The position numbers and the translations under genes are program-made. Below, one piece after another: positions 52,279-61,506 of a stretch of 64,000 nucleotides of DNA. The number at the start of each line of letters is the position of its first letter. Position 1 is the first letter of the stretch. A model generated the notes under the pieces. That model was not told where the DNA came from. It saw nothing but the letters and a program-made list of their open reading frames with translations, and made no database searches. This stretch comes from Nocardia niwae NBRC 108934 = DSM 45340. Lineage in GTDB: Bacteria; Actinomycetota; Actinomycetes; Mycobacteriales; Mycobacteriaceae. Where the stretch lies: positions 97,423-161,422 of the forward strand of contig NZ_BDCK01000032.1 of NCBI RefSeq assembly GCF_001613465.1, in the 5' to 3' direction.

Positions 52279-53166
52279 ATGGACGAGCACAGCACCGGCT
52301 CGACTCTGCCGAGGCGTCAGCTCGGGTATTACCTGCGTGACGCCCGGACAGCGCTGAACCTGTCGTTGGAAAGGCTTGCGGAGCTGACGGATTTGAGTTC
52401 GTCGGTATTGCAACGACTGGAGAAGGGGGCGGCAACTCGGTTGAAGGTGCGTGATATCGAGGCGCTTTGTGATGTGCTGGGCATGTCCCGGGAGGTGACG
52501 GCTGCCATGGTCGGGCTACACCAACAAGGCGCTGCGACGAGTTGGTGGCACGAGTACGGGACGGTGATACCTGCGGATTTCGACGTGTACGTCGGGTTGG
52601 AGACGGCGGCACGGAAGCTGACCGTGTACCAGCCGTCGCTGGTGCACGGCTTACTTCAGACCTCCGACTATGCTCGCGCTCTCATACGAGTGGGAAGGCC
52701 GACGGAGACCAGGGCCGACCATGACCGTCGTGTCGAGTTGCGGACGAAGCGCCAGAAGATGATCACCAGGAGGTATCAGCCTCTCACGCTCGATGTGGTG
52801 CTGCACGAGTCAGTGCTGCGAAGTGCAGTGGGAGGGCCAGAAGTTATGACACCTCAACTGCACCACCTGGCTGAGATCGGGAAACTGCCCAACGTGACAA
52901 TCCGAATCCTGCCGTTCTCGGCTGGAGCACCAGTCGGTGATCCTGTGGGGCAGTTCGCGATTCTGGAGTTCGAAGAGAACCTTCAGGGGGTGTCGGTGTC
53001 ACCTCCGGTTGCCTATCTGGAAACCTTCACGGGCTGCATGTATTTGGAAAAACCAGATGATGTGCAGCGGTACGATCGAGTGCATGACCGTCTCCGACGG
53101 GCGGCGCTTGATGAAGCGGCCAGCAGGAGTCTGCTCCGCCAGATAGCGAAGGAGTTCTCAGCATGA
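52279..53166 (+). CDS. XRE-family regulator with DUF5753 domain
   Basis: A 295-aa protein with an N-terminal HTH_31/XRE domain (LGYYLRDARTALNLSLERLA, LTDLSSSVLQRLEKG). DUF5753 covers residues about 105-285 (VYQPSLVHGLLQTSDYARAL, LDVVLHESVLRSAVGG, TIRILPFSAGA). Such regulators are paired with small DUF397 proteins in actinomycetes, as here. ATG 52279 has AGAGAGGGGA upstream. Confidence 0.9.
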   Translation: MDEHSTGSTLPRRQLGYYLRDARTALNLSLERLAELTDLSSSVLQRLEKGAATRLKVRDIEALCDVLGMSREVTAAMVGLHQQGAATSWWHEYGTVIPADFDVYVGLETAARKLTVYQPSLVHGLLQTSDYARALIRVGRPTETRADHDRRVELRTKRQKMITRRYQPLTLDVVLHESVLRSAVGGPEVMTPQLHHLAEIGKLPNVTIRILPFSAGAPVGDPVGQFAILEFEENLQGVSVSPPVAYLETFTGCMYLEKPDDVQRYDRVHDRLRRAALDEAASRSLLRQIAKEFSA

Positions 53167-53369
53167 CTGCCGATCTACCCAAGGCCGACTGGTTCAAGAG
53201 CAGCTACAGCGCGACTCATTCAGATTGCGTCGAAGCCGCGTTCTTGGACGGTGGCAAAGTCGGCGTGCGGGACTCGAAGAATCCGACGGGCCCAGCGCTT
53301 GTGTTTCAGCCTCACGCATGGGATGTGTTCACCGCTGGCTTCATCGCTGATGACCTGCATCGGCGATAG
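53163..53369 (+). CDS. DUF397 protein (first copy)
   Basis: A 68-aa protein with the DUF397 core WFKSSYSATHSDCVEAAFLD, VGVRDSKNPTGPALVF and W-D-V-F. The ATG overlaps the XRE stop (ATGA), so it is translated with the regulator. XRE-DUF397 pairs behave as small regulatory or toxin-antitoxin-like modules (WhiJ-type). The partner role here is inferred. Confidence 0.9.
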   Translation: MTADLPKADWFKSSYSATHSDCVEAAFLDGGKVGVRDSKNPTGPALVFQPHAWDVFTAGFIADDLHRR

Positions 53370-53414
53370 TCGTCACGTTCTGCTGTTCATCGGGTCGAGT
53401 CAAGGCGGTTTGGC

Positions 53415-53627
53415 GTGGTAGTCGGAGGTGTCGGGGCCGAATGGTTCAAGAGCAGCCATAGTGCAACCCAAGCCGATTGTGTCGAGGTTGCCTTTCTCTC
53501 GAGCGGCCAGGTCGGCTTGCGAGATTCCAAGGATCCCGACGGCCCCACGCTCGTCTTCGACCCTGGCGAGTGGGACGCCTTCACCACACGTGTGCACGCT
53601 GGAAGGTTCGCTCGCACACGGGCCTGA
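53415..53627 (+). CDS. DUF397 protein (second copy)
   Basis: A 70-aa DUF397 protein (WFKSSHSATQADCVEVAFLS, VGLRDSKDPDGPTLVFDPGE) clearly related to the first copy 45 bases upstream, so probably a tandem duplication. It starts at GTG. A hairpin terminator follows at 53650. Confidence 0.88.
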   Translation: MVVGGVGAEWFKSSHSATQADCVEVAFLSSGQVGLRDSKDPDGPTLVFDPGEWDAFTTRVHAGRFARTRA

Positions 53628-53649
53628 ATAACCGAGCCGCAGAGCTTTC

Positions 53650-53681
53650 GGCGCCTCGGGGTCAGACGACTCCGGGGCGCC
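53650..53681 (+). terminator. Hairpin terminator after the DUF397 pair
   Basis: Arms GGCGCCTCGGGG / CTCCGGGGCGCC (12 bp with one G-T pair and one mismatch) and an 8-nt loop, 22 bases past the second DUF397 stop. It is followed by CTTCTAT. Confidence 0.6.
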
Positions 53682-53996
53682 GCCTTCTATCGGTGTCCGG
53701 CGTGGCCCGTCCTCTTCCGGTTGGTCCGCTTCTGGTCACGCCGCTGGGGCAACCAAGCGCTGACCGGCGTACCGGCGGAACCGGATGGTGGCTTGCGCCA
53801 GGGGTCCAATATGTCCAGGTCGTCGAAGCGGTTGCGGCCGTGCTGGACACCGCCGAGGAGGCCACCCTCACCCCGTCGCCACTCAACTCGCCTTGATCAC
53901 TCTGGAGCCAGCACATGGTCCGTGATGCCGTCGCGGCGGGCGATCTCACCTGCGCCGACTCCGACGAAGAATGAGTGCCCCGCCGTGTCGGGGGTT
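53682..53996 (+). other. Gene-free stretch with a possible decayed ORF end
   Basis: One plus frame reads VQYVQVVEAVAAVLDTAEEA, stops in frame at 53894-53896, then goes on as HMVRDAVAAGDLTCADSDEE to a stop at 53972-53974. It looks like the tail of a lost gene, but I cannot name it. Nothing else is seen. Confidence 0.3.
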
Positions 53997-54479
53997 CTAG
54001 GCGTTCTTCTCCTGGCCCCGGTCCTTCAGCCCCGCAAGTGAATCCACGTACTGAAGCAGGAGGCGGGCCAGTTCCAGACGGTCATGCTCCGACCAGTCGG
54101 CGGTGATGTAGTCGTAGGCGTCGCGCTGGTGCTTACGGAAGCGGGCCATCAGGTCGCGGCCGGCTTCGCTCAGTTCGAGGATCGTGCGGCGGCCATCTTG
54201 CTGTGAGGCGGCGCGTATGAGATAGCCGGCTTTGATGTTGTCGCTGACCATGCGGCTGGCCACGGACGGGTCGACGCCGAGCATCTCGGCGATCATGCCA
54301 ACGGTGATCTCGTTGCCCTGACTGTGCTCCAGTACCAGATTGAGCACCAGTGTGCGGTTCAAATCCTTGGCGGAGATGGGGTTCGCCACATCCAGCATCG
54401 AGGTCCGCCGCAGTTTTCCGAACGCCGGGCCCACCGCGTTGAGCAGGTCGTCGGCGGTTCGCGCATCGTTCGCAGTCAT
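53997..54479 (-). CDS. MarR-family regulator
   Basis: A 160-aa winged-helix protein (LVLNLVLEHSQGNEITVGMI, AEMLGVDPSVASRMVSDNIK, GRRTILELSEAGRDLMARFR). ATG 54479, with GTG 54485 two codons earlier. It is divergent from the NmrA-like gene. An inverted repeat (54526-54554) lies in the shared promoter region, so it probably represses the NmrA-like and efflux genes. Confidence 0.87.
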   Translation of the reverse strand: MTANDARTADDLLNAVGPAFGKLRRTSMLDVANPISAKDLNRTLVLNLVLEHSQGNEITVGMIAEMLGVDPSVASRMVSDNIKAGYLIRAASQQDGRRTILELSEAGRDLMARFRKHQRDAYDYITADWSEHDRLELARLLLQYVDSLAGLKDRGQEKNA

Positions 54480-54525
54480 GTGCACATGGTAACTCCATGC
54501 TCAAGTTTCAATGTGTGTTGACAAG

Positions 54526-54554
54526 CAAATGCGTGCAGAGCAACATGTATTTGC
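54526..54554. promoter_or_regulatory. Possible MarR operator
   Basis: GCAAAT and ATTTGC form an inverted repeat around a 17-nt centre in the divergent promoter region. A TTGACA (54518-54523) that could be a -35 box lies just before it. Confidence 0.4.
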
Positions 54555-54589
54555 ACAAGCGCACAGAACATCCTCGAACCGGAGAACTC

Positions 54590-55432
54590 ATGACCTTCCT
54601 TGTCACCGGCGCCCGCGGCCGGATCGGCCAGGCGATCATCACCGCCCTGCATGCCGCCGACCTGCCTGTCCGCGCCGCCAGCGCCGACCCGGCCGCCCTC
54701 ACCGTCCCCGCCGGAGTCGAAGTCGCCGAAGTGCGCCTCGACGCCCCCCACACCTTCGGCCCGGCGCTGGAGGGCGTCACCGGGGTCTTTCTCTATCCCG
54801 AACCCGCCGGCATCGACGCCTTCATCACCACCGCCCAGCGCGCCGGTGTCGAACACATCGTGCTGCTGTCGTCCTCGGCTGTCCTGTCACCCGACGCCGA
54901 AGACGACCCCCTCGCCTCCCACAACCTTGCCGTCGAAAGGGGCTTGGCTGCTTCGAATCTCACCACCACCGTGCTGCGCCCCGACAGCTTCGCCACCAAT
55001 GCCCTCGGCTGGGCCCACCTCGTCAGCAACGGCATGCCCGTCGAGCACGCCTACCCGGATGCCGCCATGGCGGTCATCCACCCCACCGACATCGCCGATA
55101 TCGCCGTCGCCGCCCTCACCGCGGACGAGCTGCGCGGCCGAACCGTCACCCTGACCGGCCCCGAGCTGCTCACCTTCCGCGAACAGCTCGCCATCGTCTG
55201 CGACGTCCTCGGACGCGAAATCCCCATGGTCTCCATCACACGCGCCGCGGCCGAGCAGCAGATGAGCCGGCATATGCCGCCCACCTTCGTCGGCTCCCTG
55301 CTCGACTACTGGGCCACCGCCACCGAACGACCCGCCCCTGTCGCCGAGACCACCAAATCCCTGCTCGGCACGCAGGCCCGCGGCTTCGAGCAGTGGGTCC
55401 GCGAGAACGTCGGCGCCTTCCTCCCGGCTTGA
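54590..55432 (+). CDS. NmrA-like NAD(P)-binding protein
   Basis: A 280-aa atypical SDR/NmrA protein (FLVTGARGRIGQAIITALHA, VTGVFLYPEP, HIVLLSSSAVL, TTTVLRPDSFATNALGWAHL). It is typical of redox-sensing or quinone-reductase-like proteins that are controlled by a divergent MarR/HxlR regulator. ATG 54590 has GGAGAA upstream. The upstream open frame to 54497 passes through the operator and is rejected. Confidence 0.85.
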   Translation: MTFLVTGARGRIGQAIITALHAADLPVRAASADPAALTVPAGVEVAEVRLDAPHTFGPALEGVTGVFLYPEPAGIDAFITTAQRAGVEHIVLLSSSAVLSPDAEDDPLASHNLAVERGLAASNLTTTVLRPDSFATNALGWAHLVSNGMPVEHAYPDAAMAVIHPTDIADIAVAALTADELRGRTVTLTGPELLTFREQLAIVCDVLGREIPMVSITRAAAEQQMSRHMPPTFVGSLLDYWATATERPAPVAETTKSLLGTQARGFEQWVRENVGAFLPA

Positions 55433-55482
55433 TCCAACCTCGTGCCTCCTCTCCGAGGCTCGTGTCCTGAAAAGGCATTTCC

Positions 55483-56871
55483 ATGTCCACAGACCTGGCC
55501 CCCGACCTGCGCGCTGCGGCGCGCGCTCGCTGGGCCGTTCTCGCTGTCATCCTGTTCGCATCCGTCCTCGACCTGCTGGACGCCACCATCACCAATATCG
55601 CCGCACCCACTATCTCCGCCGATCTCGGTGGCGGGGCGGCTCTCGTGCAATGGCTCGGCGCCTCGTACTCCCTTGCCATGGGGGTGCTGCTGGTGGTCGG
55701 CGGGCGGCTCGGCGACAGGTTCGGGCGCCGCAGACTGTTCCTCATCGGCATCATCGGCTTCACCTTCGCTTCCATCGCCTGCGGGCTTGCGGTCGGTCCC
55801 GCCTCCGTCGTCGTGTTTCGCGTTCTGCAAGGTGGTTTCGGCGCACTGCTCATTCCGCAGGGGTTCGGCATACTCACCGCTGTCTTCCCCCGCGATGAAC
55901 TGGCCAAGGCCTTCGGCGTCTTCGCACCCGCCCTCGGCCTGTCCGCCGTCGGCGGACCGCTGCTCGCCGGGTTTCTCATCGACGCAGACCTTTTCGGATT
56001 CGGTTGGCGGTCGATGTTCCTGATCAATATCGTGCTCGGCGGCTTGGCCGTCGCGCTGGCCGCCCGGCTGCTGCCCCGGGACGACGGCGATCGCTCTGTC
56101 ACCGTGGACGGACTCGGTTCCGTTCTGCTCGCAGCCGCCATGTTCGGTGTGCTCTACGGACTGATCGAGGGCTCAGCACACGGATGGTCCGCCGCGCCGA
56201 TCCTGTCATTCCTTACCGGACTCGTCTTCTTCGCGCTGTTCGGGCTACGCCAGCACAGTGCCGCAAGCCCCTTGATCGAGCCCTCGCTGCTGCACAATCG
56301 CGGGTTCACATCGGGCCTGTCGCTTGGCTTTCTCTATTTCGCCGCGACATCCGGGTTGCTGCTCGTACTGTCGCTGTACCTACAGGAAGTGCTGCGCCGC
56401 AGCCCAACCCAGGCCTCACTCGGACTCGCGCCGGTCGCCGTCGGGATCATCGTCTCTTCCATCGCGGCACATCAACTGCTCGAACGGCTCGGTCGCACAC
56501 TGGTCACCGTCGGGCTCCTGCTCACTCTGCTCGGCACGCTCACGCTACTGGCCCTCGTCGCGGCGATCGATCCCACACCACCGATGCTGATCGTGCCGGC
56601 ATTTCTCACCGGCCTCGGTCTGGGAGCCTGCTTCGGCAGCATCTACCAGGTCACCCTCGGGGACATCGATCCGAGCGAATCCGGCAGCGCCAGCGGCTCA
56701 CTGTCCGCTGTCCAGCAGTTGGCCAACAGCCTCGGCGCGGCCGCTGTCACCACCGTGTACTTCCACACCACCGGCACAGCCGCCGCCCTGGCGGCAGTCG
56801 TCGCCATCTCAGCGCTGTGCTGCGTCGTGGTCCCGTTGCTACCACGACATGCGCCACCGCAATCTCGCTGA
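55483..56871 (+). CDS. MFS efflux transporter (DHA2, 14-TM type)
   Basis: A 462-aa protein with about 14 hydrophobic helices. The DHA2 start is LLDATITNIAAPTISADLGG, and motif A is GGRLGDRFGRRRLFLIGIIG. The helix-5 region reads LGLSAVGGPLLAGFL. It likely exports drugs or other hydrophobic compounds using the proton gradient. It lies 50 bases after the NmrA-like gene on the same strand, so it may share that promoter. Confidence 0.9.
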   Translation: MSTDLAPDLRAAARARWAVLAVILFASVLDLLDATITNIAAPTISADLGGGAALVQWLGASYSLAMGVLLVVGGRLGDRFGRRRLFLIGIIGFTFASIACGLAVGPASVVVFRVLQGGFGALLIPQGFGILTAVFPRDELAKAFGVFAPALGLSAVGGPLLAGFLIDADLFGFGWRSMFLINIVLGGLAVALAARLLPRDDGDRSVTVDGLGSVLLAAAMFGVLYGLIEGSAHGWSAAPILSFLTGLVFFALFGLRQHSAASPLIEPSLLHNRGFTSGLSLGFLYFAATSGLLLVLSLYLQEVLRRSPTQASLGLAPVAVGIIVSSIAAHQLLERLGRTLVTVGLLLTLLGTLTLLALVAAIDPTPPMLIVPAFLTGLGLGACFGSIYQVTLGDIDPSESGSASGSLSAVQQLANSLGAAAVTTVYFHTTGTAAALAAVVAISALCCVVVPLLPRHAPPQSR

Positions 56872-57227
56872 GACCGGGCCATCCGCGATATCGAGTGGGA
56901 TGCCAACCGGTCGGAGAACGCCCGAGTCGCCAGGGCAGCCGCAGGGCCCCGACCAGCCACCCTGCCCGCCGCGGTAACGCACGGATACGTCACGACGTTC
57001 GACTCGACGGGAGAGTTCCCATGTTCCACTGGTTGCCGCCGACAGGCGGCTATTTGCCCCGAACGGGCAGCTGGCTACCCCTGCTGATGTCGATCTGGCC
57101 CCCGCGCGCTATCTGAGCTCCGCGCCGATAGTGACCGGGGAGCGGCCCAATTCCGGGCTCCTGCGAGCAGCGCCTGGCGCGGTCGGCTCCCAAGCCTTCC
57201 GCGTCAGGCAGTCAGTGCCTATTACTT
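56872..57227. other. Intergenic stretch, no gene recognised
   Basis: 356 bases between convergent MFS and PEBP genes. A short plus-strand frame from 57021 (MFHWLPPTGGYLPRTGSW) has no recognisable homology. No hairpin with a T-run was found. Confidence 0.4.
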
Positions 57228-57692
57228 CTACGTGTCGACGGTGTAGGTGCCGATGAGCTGGCCGTCTCCGATGCTCGCGTCGACGATCGCGGACCTCGCG
57301 TCGTCGGCTGACGTCCGCGCGTCCACCCGTATGGGACGCGAGAGCGCGTAGACGATGAATCGGTAATGGTGGACGCCGGTGCCCGCAGGTGGGCACGGTC
57401 CGAAGTATTCGGCGCGCTTCGCGCTGTTGAGGCTGACCACCCCGCCCGCAGGTGCTTCCCCCTCCGCGCTGGACGTGGTCGTCGGCGGAATATTGCTGAC
57501 CACCCAATGTGTGAACAGGCCGCTCGGGGCGTCCGGGTCGTCCACGATCAGCGCCGAGGTGGCGGCTTCCGGGGGAGTCGTCCAGTTCAGCGGTGGCGGC
57601 TCGTTCCTGCCCTGGCAGGTGTAGACCACCGGAATCGGGTCGCCATTGTCGAAAGCGGTACTACGCACCGAGATCTCGTTCGTCGCGGGCAT
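57228..57692 (-). CDS. YbhB/YbcL-type PEBP family protein
   Basis: A 154-aa protein with PEBP motifs: FDNGDPIPVVYTCQGRNEPP, DPDAPSGLFTHWVVSNIPP (the DPDxP and HW anion-site elements), YFGPCPPAGTGVHHYRFIVY and YALSRP. It binds an anionic ligand; the exact role is unknown. ATG 57692 has GGAGG 6 nt upstream. No signal peptide is seen. Confidence 0.9.
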   Translation of the reverse strand: MPATNEISVRSTAFDNGDPIPVVYTCQGRNEPPPLNWTTPPEAATSALIVDDPDAPSGLFTHWVVSNIPPTTTSSAEGEAPAGGVVSLNSAKRAEYFGPCPPAGTGVHHYRFIVYALSRPIRVDARTSADDARSAIVDASIGDGQLIGTYTVDT

Positions 57693-57968
57693 CGCGGCCT
57701 CCGCTCGGGTCGAGGATGGGAGTCGAGTCCTGCGATTCGCCTGTCCCGGTCCGTGCGGACGAGCCCGGCGCGCGACGGCGGCGGATACCAGGCGAACCCG
57801 GTATGTCGTTGTCAGTCCAGCGTAAGCCGAGGAGGCCCGATCGACCAGGCTCGGCCGCGAACGCGCCGTTACCGACGGACGGACTACCGGCGAGGCCGTC
57901 TTCCATGCTCGTCGCGCCGGATCGAGCGCCCTGCGGATGACGGCGGCCGCCATCGCGGCCGCCGTTCA

Positions 57969-59060
57969 TCAGTCGGACCCCACCGCCGCTTGTTTCGTTC
58001 CGGCGAGCGCCGCGATCGTCTCGATCCGCCCCACCGCGTCCGTGACGATCCGATCGATCAACTCCTTGCAGGTGGGCAGATCGTCGATGATCCCGGTGAC
58101 CTGCCCCGCCGCGAGCACGCCCGCCTCGGTATTGCCCTCGACCAATCCGGCGCGCAGCAGCATCGGCGTGTTCGCGGCCATCACGACCTGAGACCAAGTG
58201 AGGTCCTTGGCCTTTCGCATGGCAAGGCCGTCGCGGATCATGGTGGACCACTTCATGCCGGTCATGCTCTTGAACCGGGCCGCGTTGCCCACCGCGGCGG
58301 TGAGCCCGCGCCAGCGGCCCGAATGTTCCAGCCGCTGCACGAGTTCGGTGTTCAGCACGCGATGCGGCATGCCGTCGACCTTGAGCGACACCACCGTGTC
58401 CTGGAGCTGTCGCCGCAGGTACTCCTGCTTGACGGCGTCCGGAACGGTGCTCTCCTGCGTGAGCAGGAACCGGGTGCCCATGGCGACGCCCGCCGCACCG
58501 TAGGCCAGGGCGGCGGCCAGGCCGCGCCCGTCGAAGAACCCGCCTGCCGCGACCACGGGAATGTCCACCGCGTCCAGCACCGAGGGCAGCAGCAGGGTGG
58601 TGGCCACCGGGCCGGTGTGCCCGCCGCCCTCCCCGCCCTGCACGATCACCGCGTCGGCGCCCCAGGACGCGACTTTGACCGCGTGCTTGGCCGCGCCGAT
58701 CGACGGGATGACCACCACTCCGGCGTCTTTCAACTTCGCGATCAGATCCTGCTTCGGCGCGAGCGCGAACGACGCGACCGCCACGTTCTCCCGGATCAGC
58801 AGATCGATCCGCTCGGGCGCGTCCGCGGCGTCGGCGCGGATGTTCACGCCGAACGGTTTCGCCGTCTGCGCCTTGGTCTTGGCGATGGCCGCCTCGAGTT
58901 CGGCGAACGTCATGGTGGCGGAGGCGAGGATGCCGAGTCCGCCCGCTTCGGCGGTGGCCGACACCAGGCTCGGGCCGGCCACCCAGCCCATGCCGGTCTG
59001 CACGATCGGATGCTCGATGCCGACCAGATCGGTCAGCGCGGTGCGCAGGCGTGCGCTCAT
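57969..59060 (-). CDS. ipdC: IpdC, nitronate-monooxygenase-like flavoprotein of the HIP pathway
   Basis: A 363-aa TIM-barrel FMN protein (PIVQTGMGWVAGPSLVSATA, GGLGILASATMTFAELE, VIVQGGEGGGHTGPVATTLL, GGFFDGRGLAAALAYGAAGV). In M. tuberculosis Rv3553 (IpdC) acts in C/D ring removal on a 5-hydroxy-HIC-CoA-type thioester. ATG 59060 overlaps the ipdB stop (ATGA). It is the last gene of echA20-ipdA-ipdB-ipdC. The ferredoxin gene that follows ipdC in M. tuberculosis (fdxB) is absent. Confidence 0.92.
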   Translation of the reverse strand: MSARLRTALTDLVGIEHPIVQTGMGWVAGPSLVSATAEAGGLGILASATMTFAELEAAIAKTKAQTAKPFGVNIRADAADAPERIDLLIRENVAVASFALAPKQDLIAKLKDAGVVVIPSIGAAKHAVKVASWGADAVIVQGGEGGGHTGPVATTLLLPSVLDAVDIPVVAAGGFFDGRGLAAALAYGAAGVAMGTRFLLTQESTVPDAVKQEYLRRQLQDTVVSLKVDGMPHRVLNTELVQRLEHSGRWRGLTAAVGNAARFKSMTGMKWSTMIRDGLAMRKAKDLTWSQVVMAANTPMLLRAGLVEGNTEAGVLAAGQVTGIIDDLPTCKELIDRIVTDAVGRIETIAALAGTKQAAVGSD

Positions 59061-59815
59061 GACGGGACCTCGGTTTCGCGAATCTTCTTGGGGTCGAGCA
59101 CCTCCCGGATCAGCCGCAACTCCTCGGCGGTGGGCTGGCGTGTCTCATCCGCCTCGGCGAGACCGGCGATCTCGAACGAAGTGTTCTCGGCGACCTCGTC
59201 GGCGGTGACGCCGGGATGCAGGCTACGGGCGCGCATGGTGTGTTCCGGGCCCTCGAAGTCGAAGACGCCCAGATTGGTCACCACGCGATGCAAATGGTGG
59301 AACCGGTAGGCGGGGTTGCTCGCGTCGACCTTGTCGTATCCCACGCCGGAGACGATGTCGACACCGTCGGTGAACACACGCTTCGTGTGCCGGGCGACCC
59401 AGTAACTGGTGGCGTGGTTGATCGTGTTGCCCGGCGCGCCACGCACACCGAACATCTGCCGGGTGGGCTGCTGCAACGATCCGAACGCCGAGAGGTTCTG
59501 ATTGCCGAACCGGTCGATCTGATTGGCGCCCATCACCACGTGCCGCCGCCCGGAGGCCACCACGTCGAAGACCCTCCGGAACGGAATCCAGCCTTCGATC
59601 GGCGCTTTTCCGCCCAGCGGGGGAGTTTCGGCGAACAGCAGCGCCTCGCCGTCGGACAGCAGCAGATCCGATTCGGTGGTGAGTTTGGCCAGGCGCGCCC
59701 CGATGATCGACATCGGCGACATGGGGCTGGCCATGATCTCCCCTGCGCCACTGAAGATCTCCGCGCAGGCCACGGCGCAGATCTCGGCGCGGGCGACGGT
59801 TTCGATGCTGGTCAT
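59057..59815 (-). CDS. ipdB: IpdB, beta subunit of the ring C hydrolase IpdAB
   Basis: A 252-aa class I CoA-transferase-fold subunit (PMSIIGARLAKLTTESDLLL, FDVVASGRRHVVMGANQIDR, FGNQNLSAFG). IpdAB hydrolyses the ring C of COCHEA-CoA despite its CoA-transferase fold. ATG 59815 shares bases with the ipdA stop (TGATG). A GTG at 59818 is the only other near start. Confidence 0.93.
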   Translation of the reverse strand: MTSIETVARAEICAVACAEIFSGAGEIMASPMSPMSIIGARLAKLTTESDLLLSDGEALLFAETPPLGGKAPIEGWIPFRRVFDVVASGRRHVVMGANQIDRFGNQNLSAFGSLQQPTRQMFGVRGAPGNTINHATSYWVARHTKRVFTDGVDIVSGVGYDKVDASNPAYRFHHLHRVVTNLGVFDFEGPEHTMRARSLHPGVTADEVAENTSFEIAGLAEADETRQPTAEELRLIREVLDPKKIRETEVPS

Positions 59816-60690
59816 CACGCCTCCTCGGCGAATCGGCGGACGGCGGCCTGGTACTGCTCCTCGGAGCCGGAAAGGAAGGTGTCGGCGAACGCCTGCCACG
59901 CTTCCGGCGTCTTCGCGGATTCGACGTAGTGCTTCTGGAACTTCTCGTCCCGGCCGTAGTCGTCGGCGGCCAGGGTGAAGTGCGCGCCGCCCGGGGCCTC
60001 GACCACGCCGTCCACCATCATGCGGTTGAGCAGCAGCGCTTGCAGGGGAACGGTTTTCACCAGCTCGTCGGTGTCCACCACGCGCTCGACCGAGACGTAG
60101 CGGCGCTGCGCCGCCAGGCAGAACAGGTCGTCGAAGTAGGGGTCGACGCCGGTGTAGGCGGCGTTGCCGTGCGCGTCCCCGAGATTCAGGTGCACCAGCG
60201 CCGCATCCAGGTTCAGCGCGGGCATGGCGATCAGAGTCTCGGGCGTGCCGTCGACCGGGTAGGGCGATTCGACCGTCTTCAGCTCGCCCTCCCAGAAGTT
60301 CGGCACGTCGGAGCCGAGTCCGGCACGGATCGGCAGGAACGGCAGTCGCGCCGCCGCCGCCTCCAGCCCGCACTTGAGCATGCCCTCGTCCATCTCGCGG
60401 GCGACCAGCGCGCCCGAGGTGCGCGCCTTCGCGAACCACGGATCGTAGAACGGCGCCGAATCCAGCGACACGAAGCCGTAGTACGCCTTGCGCACCTTGC
60501 CCGCCGAGCACAGCAGGCCCAGATCCGGCCCGCCGTAGCCGACCACGGTCAGATCCGTGATGTCCGACCGCAGGATGGCTCGCACCAGCGCCATCGGCTT
60601 ACGTCGCGAACCCCAGCCGCCGATGCCGATCGTCATCCCGCTGCGCAGCTCGCCGACGACCTCGTCGAGCGACATCCGCTTGTCTCGCAT
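59815..60690 (-). CDS. ipdA: IpdA, alpha subunit of the ring C hydrolase IpdAB
   Basis: A 291-aa protein with the CoA-transferase alpha start GMTIGIGGWGSRRKPMALVR, followed by VVGYGGPDLGLLCSAGKVRK and LNLDAALVHLNLGDAHGNAA. With IpdB it opens ring C. The length matches Rv3551. It lies 12 bases after echA20. Confidence 0.94.
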   Translation of the reverse strand: MRDKRMSLDEVVGELRSGMTIGIGGWGSRRKPMALVRAILRSDITDLTVVGYGGPDLGLLCSAGKVRKAYYGFVSLDSAPFYDPWFAKARTSGALVAREMDEGMLKCGLEAAAARLPFLPIRAGLGSDVPNFWEGELKTVESPYPVDGTPETLIAMPALNLDAALVHLNLGDAHGNAAYTGVDPYFDDLFCLAAQRRYVSVERVVDTDELVKTVPLQALLLNRMMVDGVVEAPGGAHFTLAADDYGRDEKFQKHYVESAKTPEAWQAFADTFLSGSEEQYQAAVRRFAEEA

Positions 60691-60702
60691 GGAAGTTCCT
60701 CT

Positions 60703-61467
60703 CTACTGCCCGCTCTTGCGCGCCGCGAGGTCGTCGTCGAACCTGGCGCGGATCTCGTCGGCGACGCCGGCGAGGTTGAGTTCGAAGGTGAATCCCTGCT
60801 CGTACCGGTAGCTGCGGTGCACGTCCTGCACGTCGATGCCGTTGAGGGCCCGCTTGGCCGCCCGGATCACCCGGCCGTCCTTGGCCGCGATGTTCTTGGC
60901 CAGCTCGAGGGCGGCGGCATCGAGTTCGGCGCGCGGCACCACCTGGTAGACCGAGCCGTAGTGGTGCAACTGCTGCGCGGTGATGGTGCTCGCGGTGTAG
61001 AACAGCGCGCGCATCAAGTGCTGGGGCACCAGGCGGGCGAGGTGGGTGGCCGCGCCGAGTGCGCCGCGGTCGACCTCGGGCAGCCCGAAGGTGGCGTCGT
61101 CGGAGGCGATCACGACATCCGCGTTGCCCACCAAGCCGATGCCGCCGCCCAGGCAGAAGCCCTGGACCACGGCGATCACCGGCACCTGGCACTCGTACAC
61201 CGCGGCGAAGGCTTCGAAGCAGCCGTGGTTCGCGTCGATCAGGGCCTGGTGGCCCGGCTTGCTCTGGATCTCCTTGATGTCCACGCCCGCGTTGAATCCG
61301 CGGTTCTCCGCGCGCAGCACCACCACCTTGGTGTCCGGGTCGCGTCCCGCCGCGCGCACTTCGTCGGCGATCGCGAACCAGCCGTCCGTCGGGATGGCGT
61401 TGACCGGCGGATAGTCGACGGTGACCACGCTGATCCCGGTCGATTCGGAGTGGCGGTTGATCCCCAT
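60703..61467 (-). CDS. echA20: EchA20, ring D hydrolase (crotonase family)
   Basis: A 254-aa crotonase (VVVLRAENRGFNAGVDIKEI, AVVQGFCLGGGIGLVGNADV, FGLPEVDRGALGAATHLARL). EchA20 hydrolyses ring D of HIEC-CoA before IpdAB acts. ATG 61467 gives nearly the length of Rv3550 (247 aa); ATG 61479 is four codons upstream. It is first gene of the minus-strand operon, sharing a KstR2-like site with the divergent SDR pair. Confidence 0.92.
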   Translation of the reverse strand: MGINRHSESTGISVVTVDYPPVNAIPTDGWFAIADEVRAAGRDPDTKVVVLRAENRGFNAGVDIKEIQSKPGHQALIDANHGCFEAFAAVYECQVPVIAVVQGFCLGGGIGLVGNADVVIASDDATFGLPEVDRGALGAATHLARLVPQHLMRALFYTASTITAQQLHHYGSVYQVVPRAELDAAALELAKNIAAKDGRVIRAAKRALNGIDVQDVHRSYRYEQGFTFELNLAGVADEIRARFDDDLAARKSGQ

Positions 61468-61506
61468 GGCAAGTCCCATCGTGTGTACCAGCGCATTGGC
61501 AAAGCA

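Noticed and set aside
53721..54041. Plus-strand 106-codon frame after the DUF397 genes
   Set aside because: Arg/Ser/Pro-rich translation without homology. It overlaps the end of marR, and another frame there looks more like decayed coding sequence.
54518..54551. TTGACA followed by TGTATT as a classical sigma-70 type promoter
   Set aside because: The spacing to any acceptable -10 is about 22-24 nt or the hexamer is poor, so I report only the inverted repeat there.
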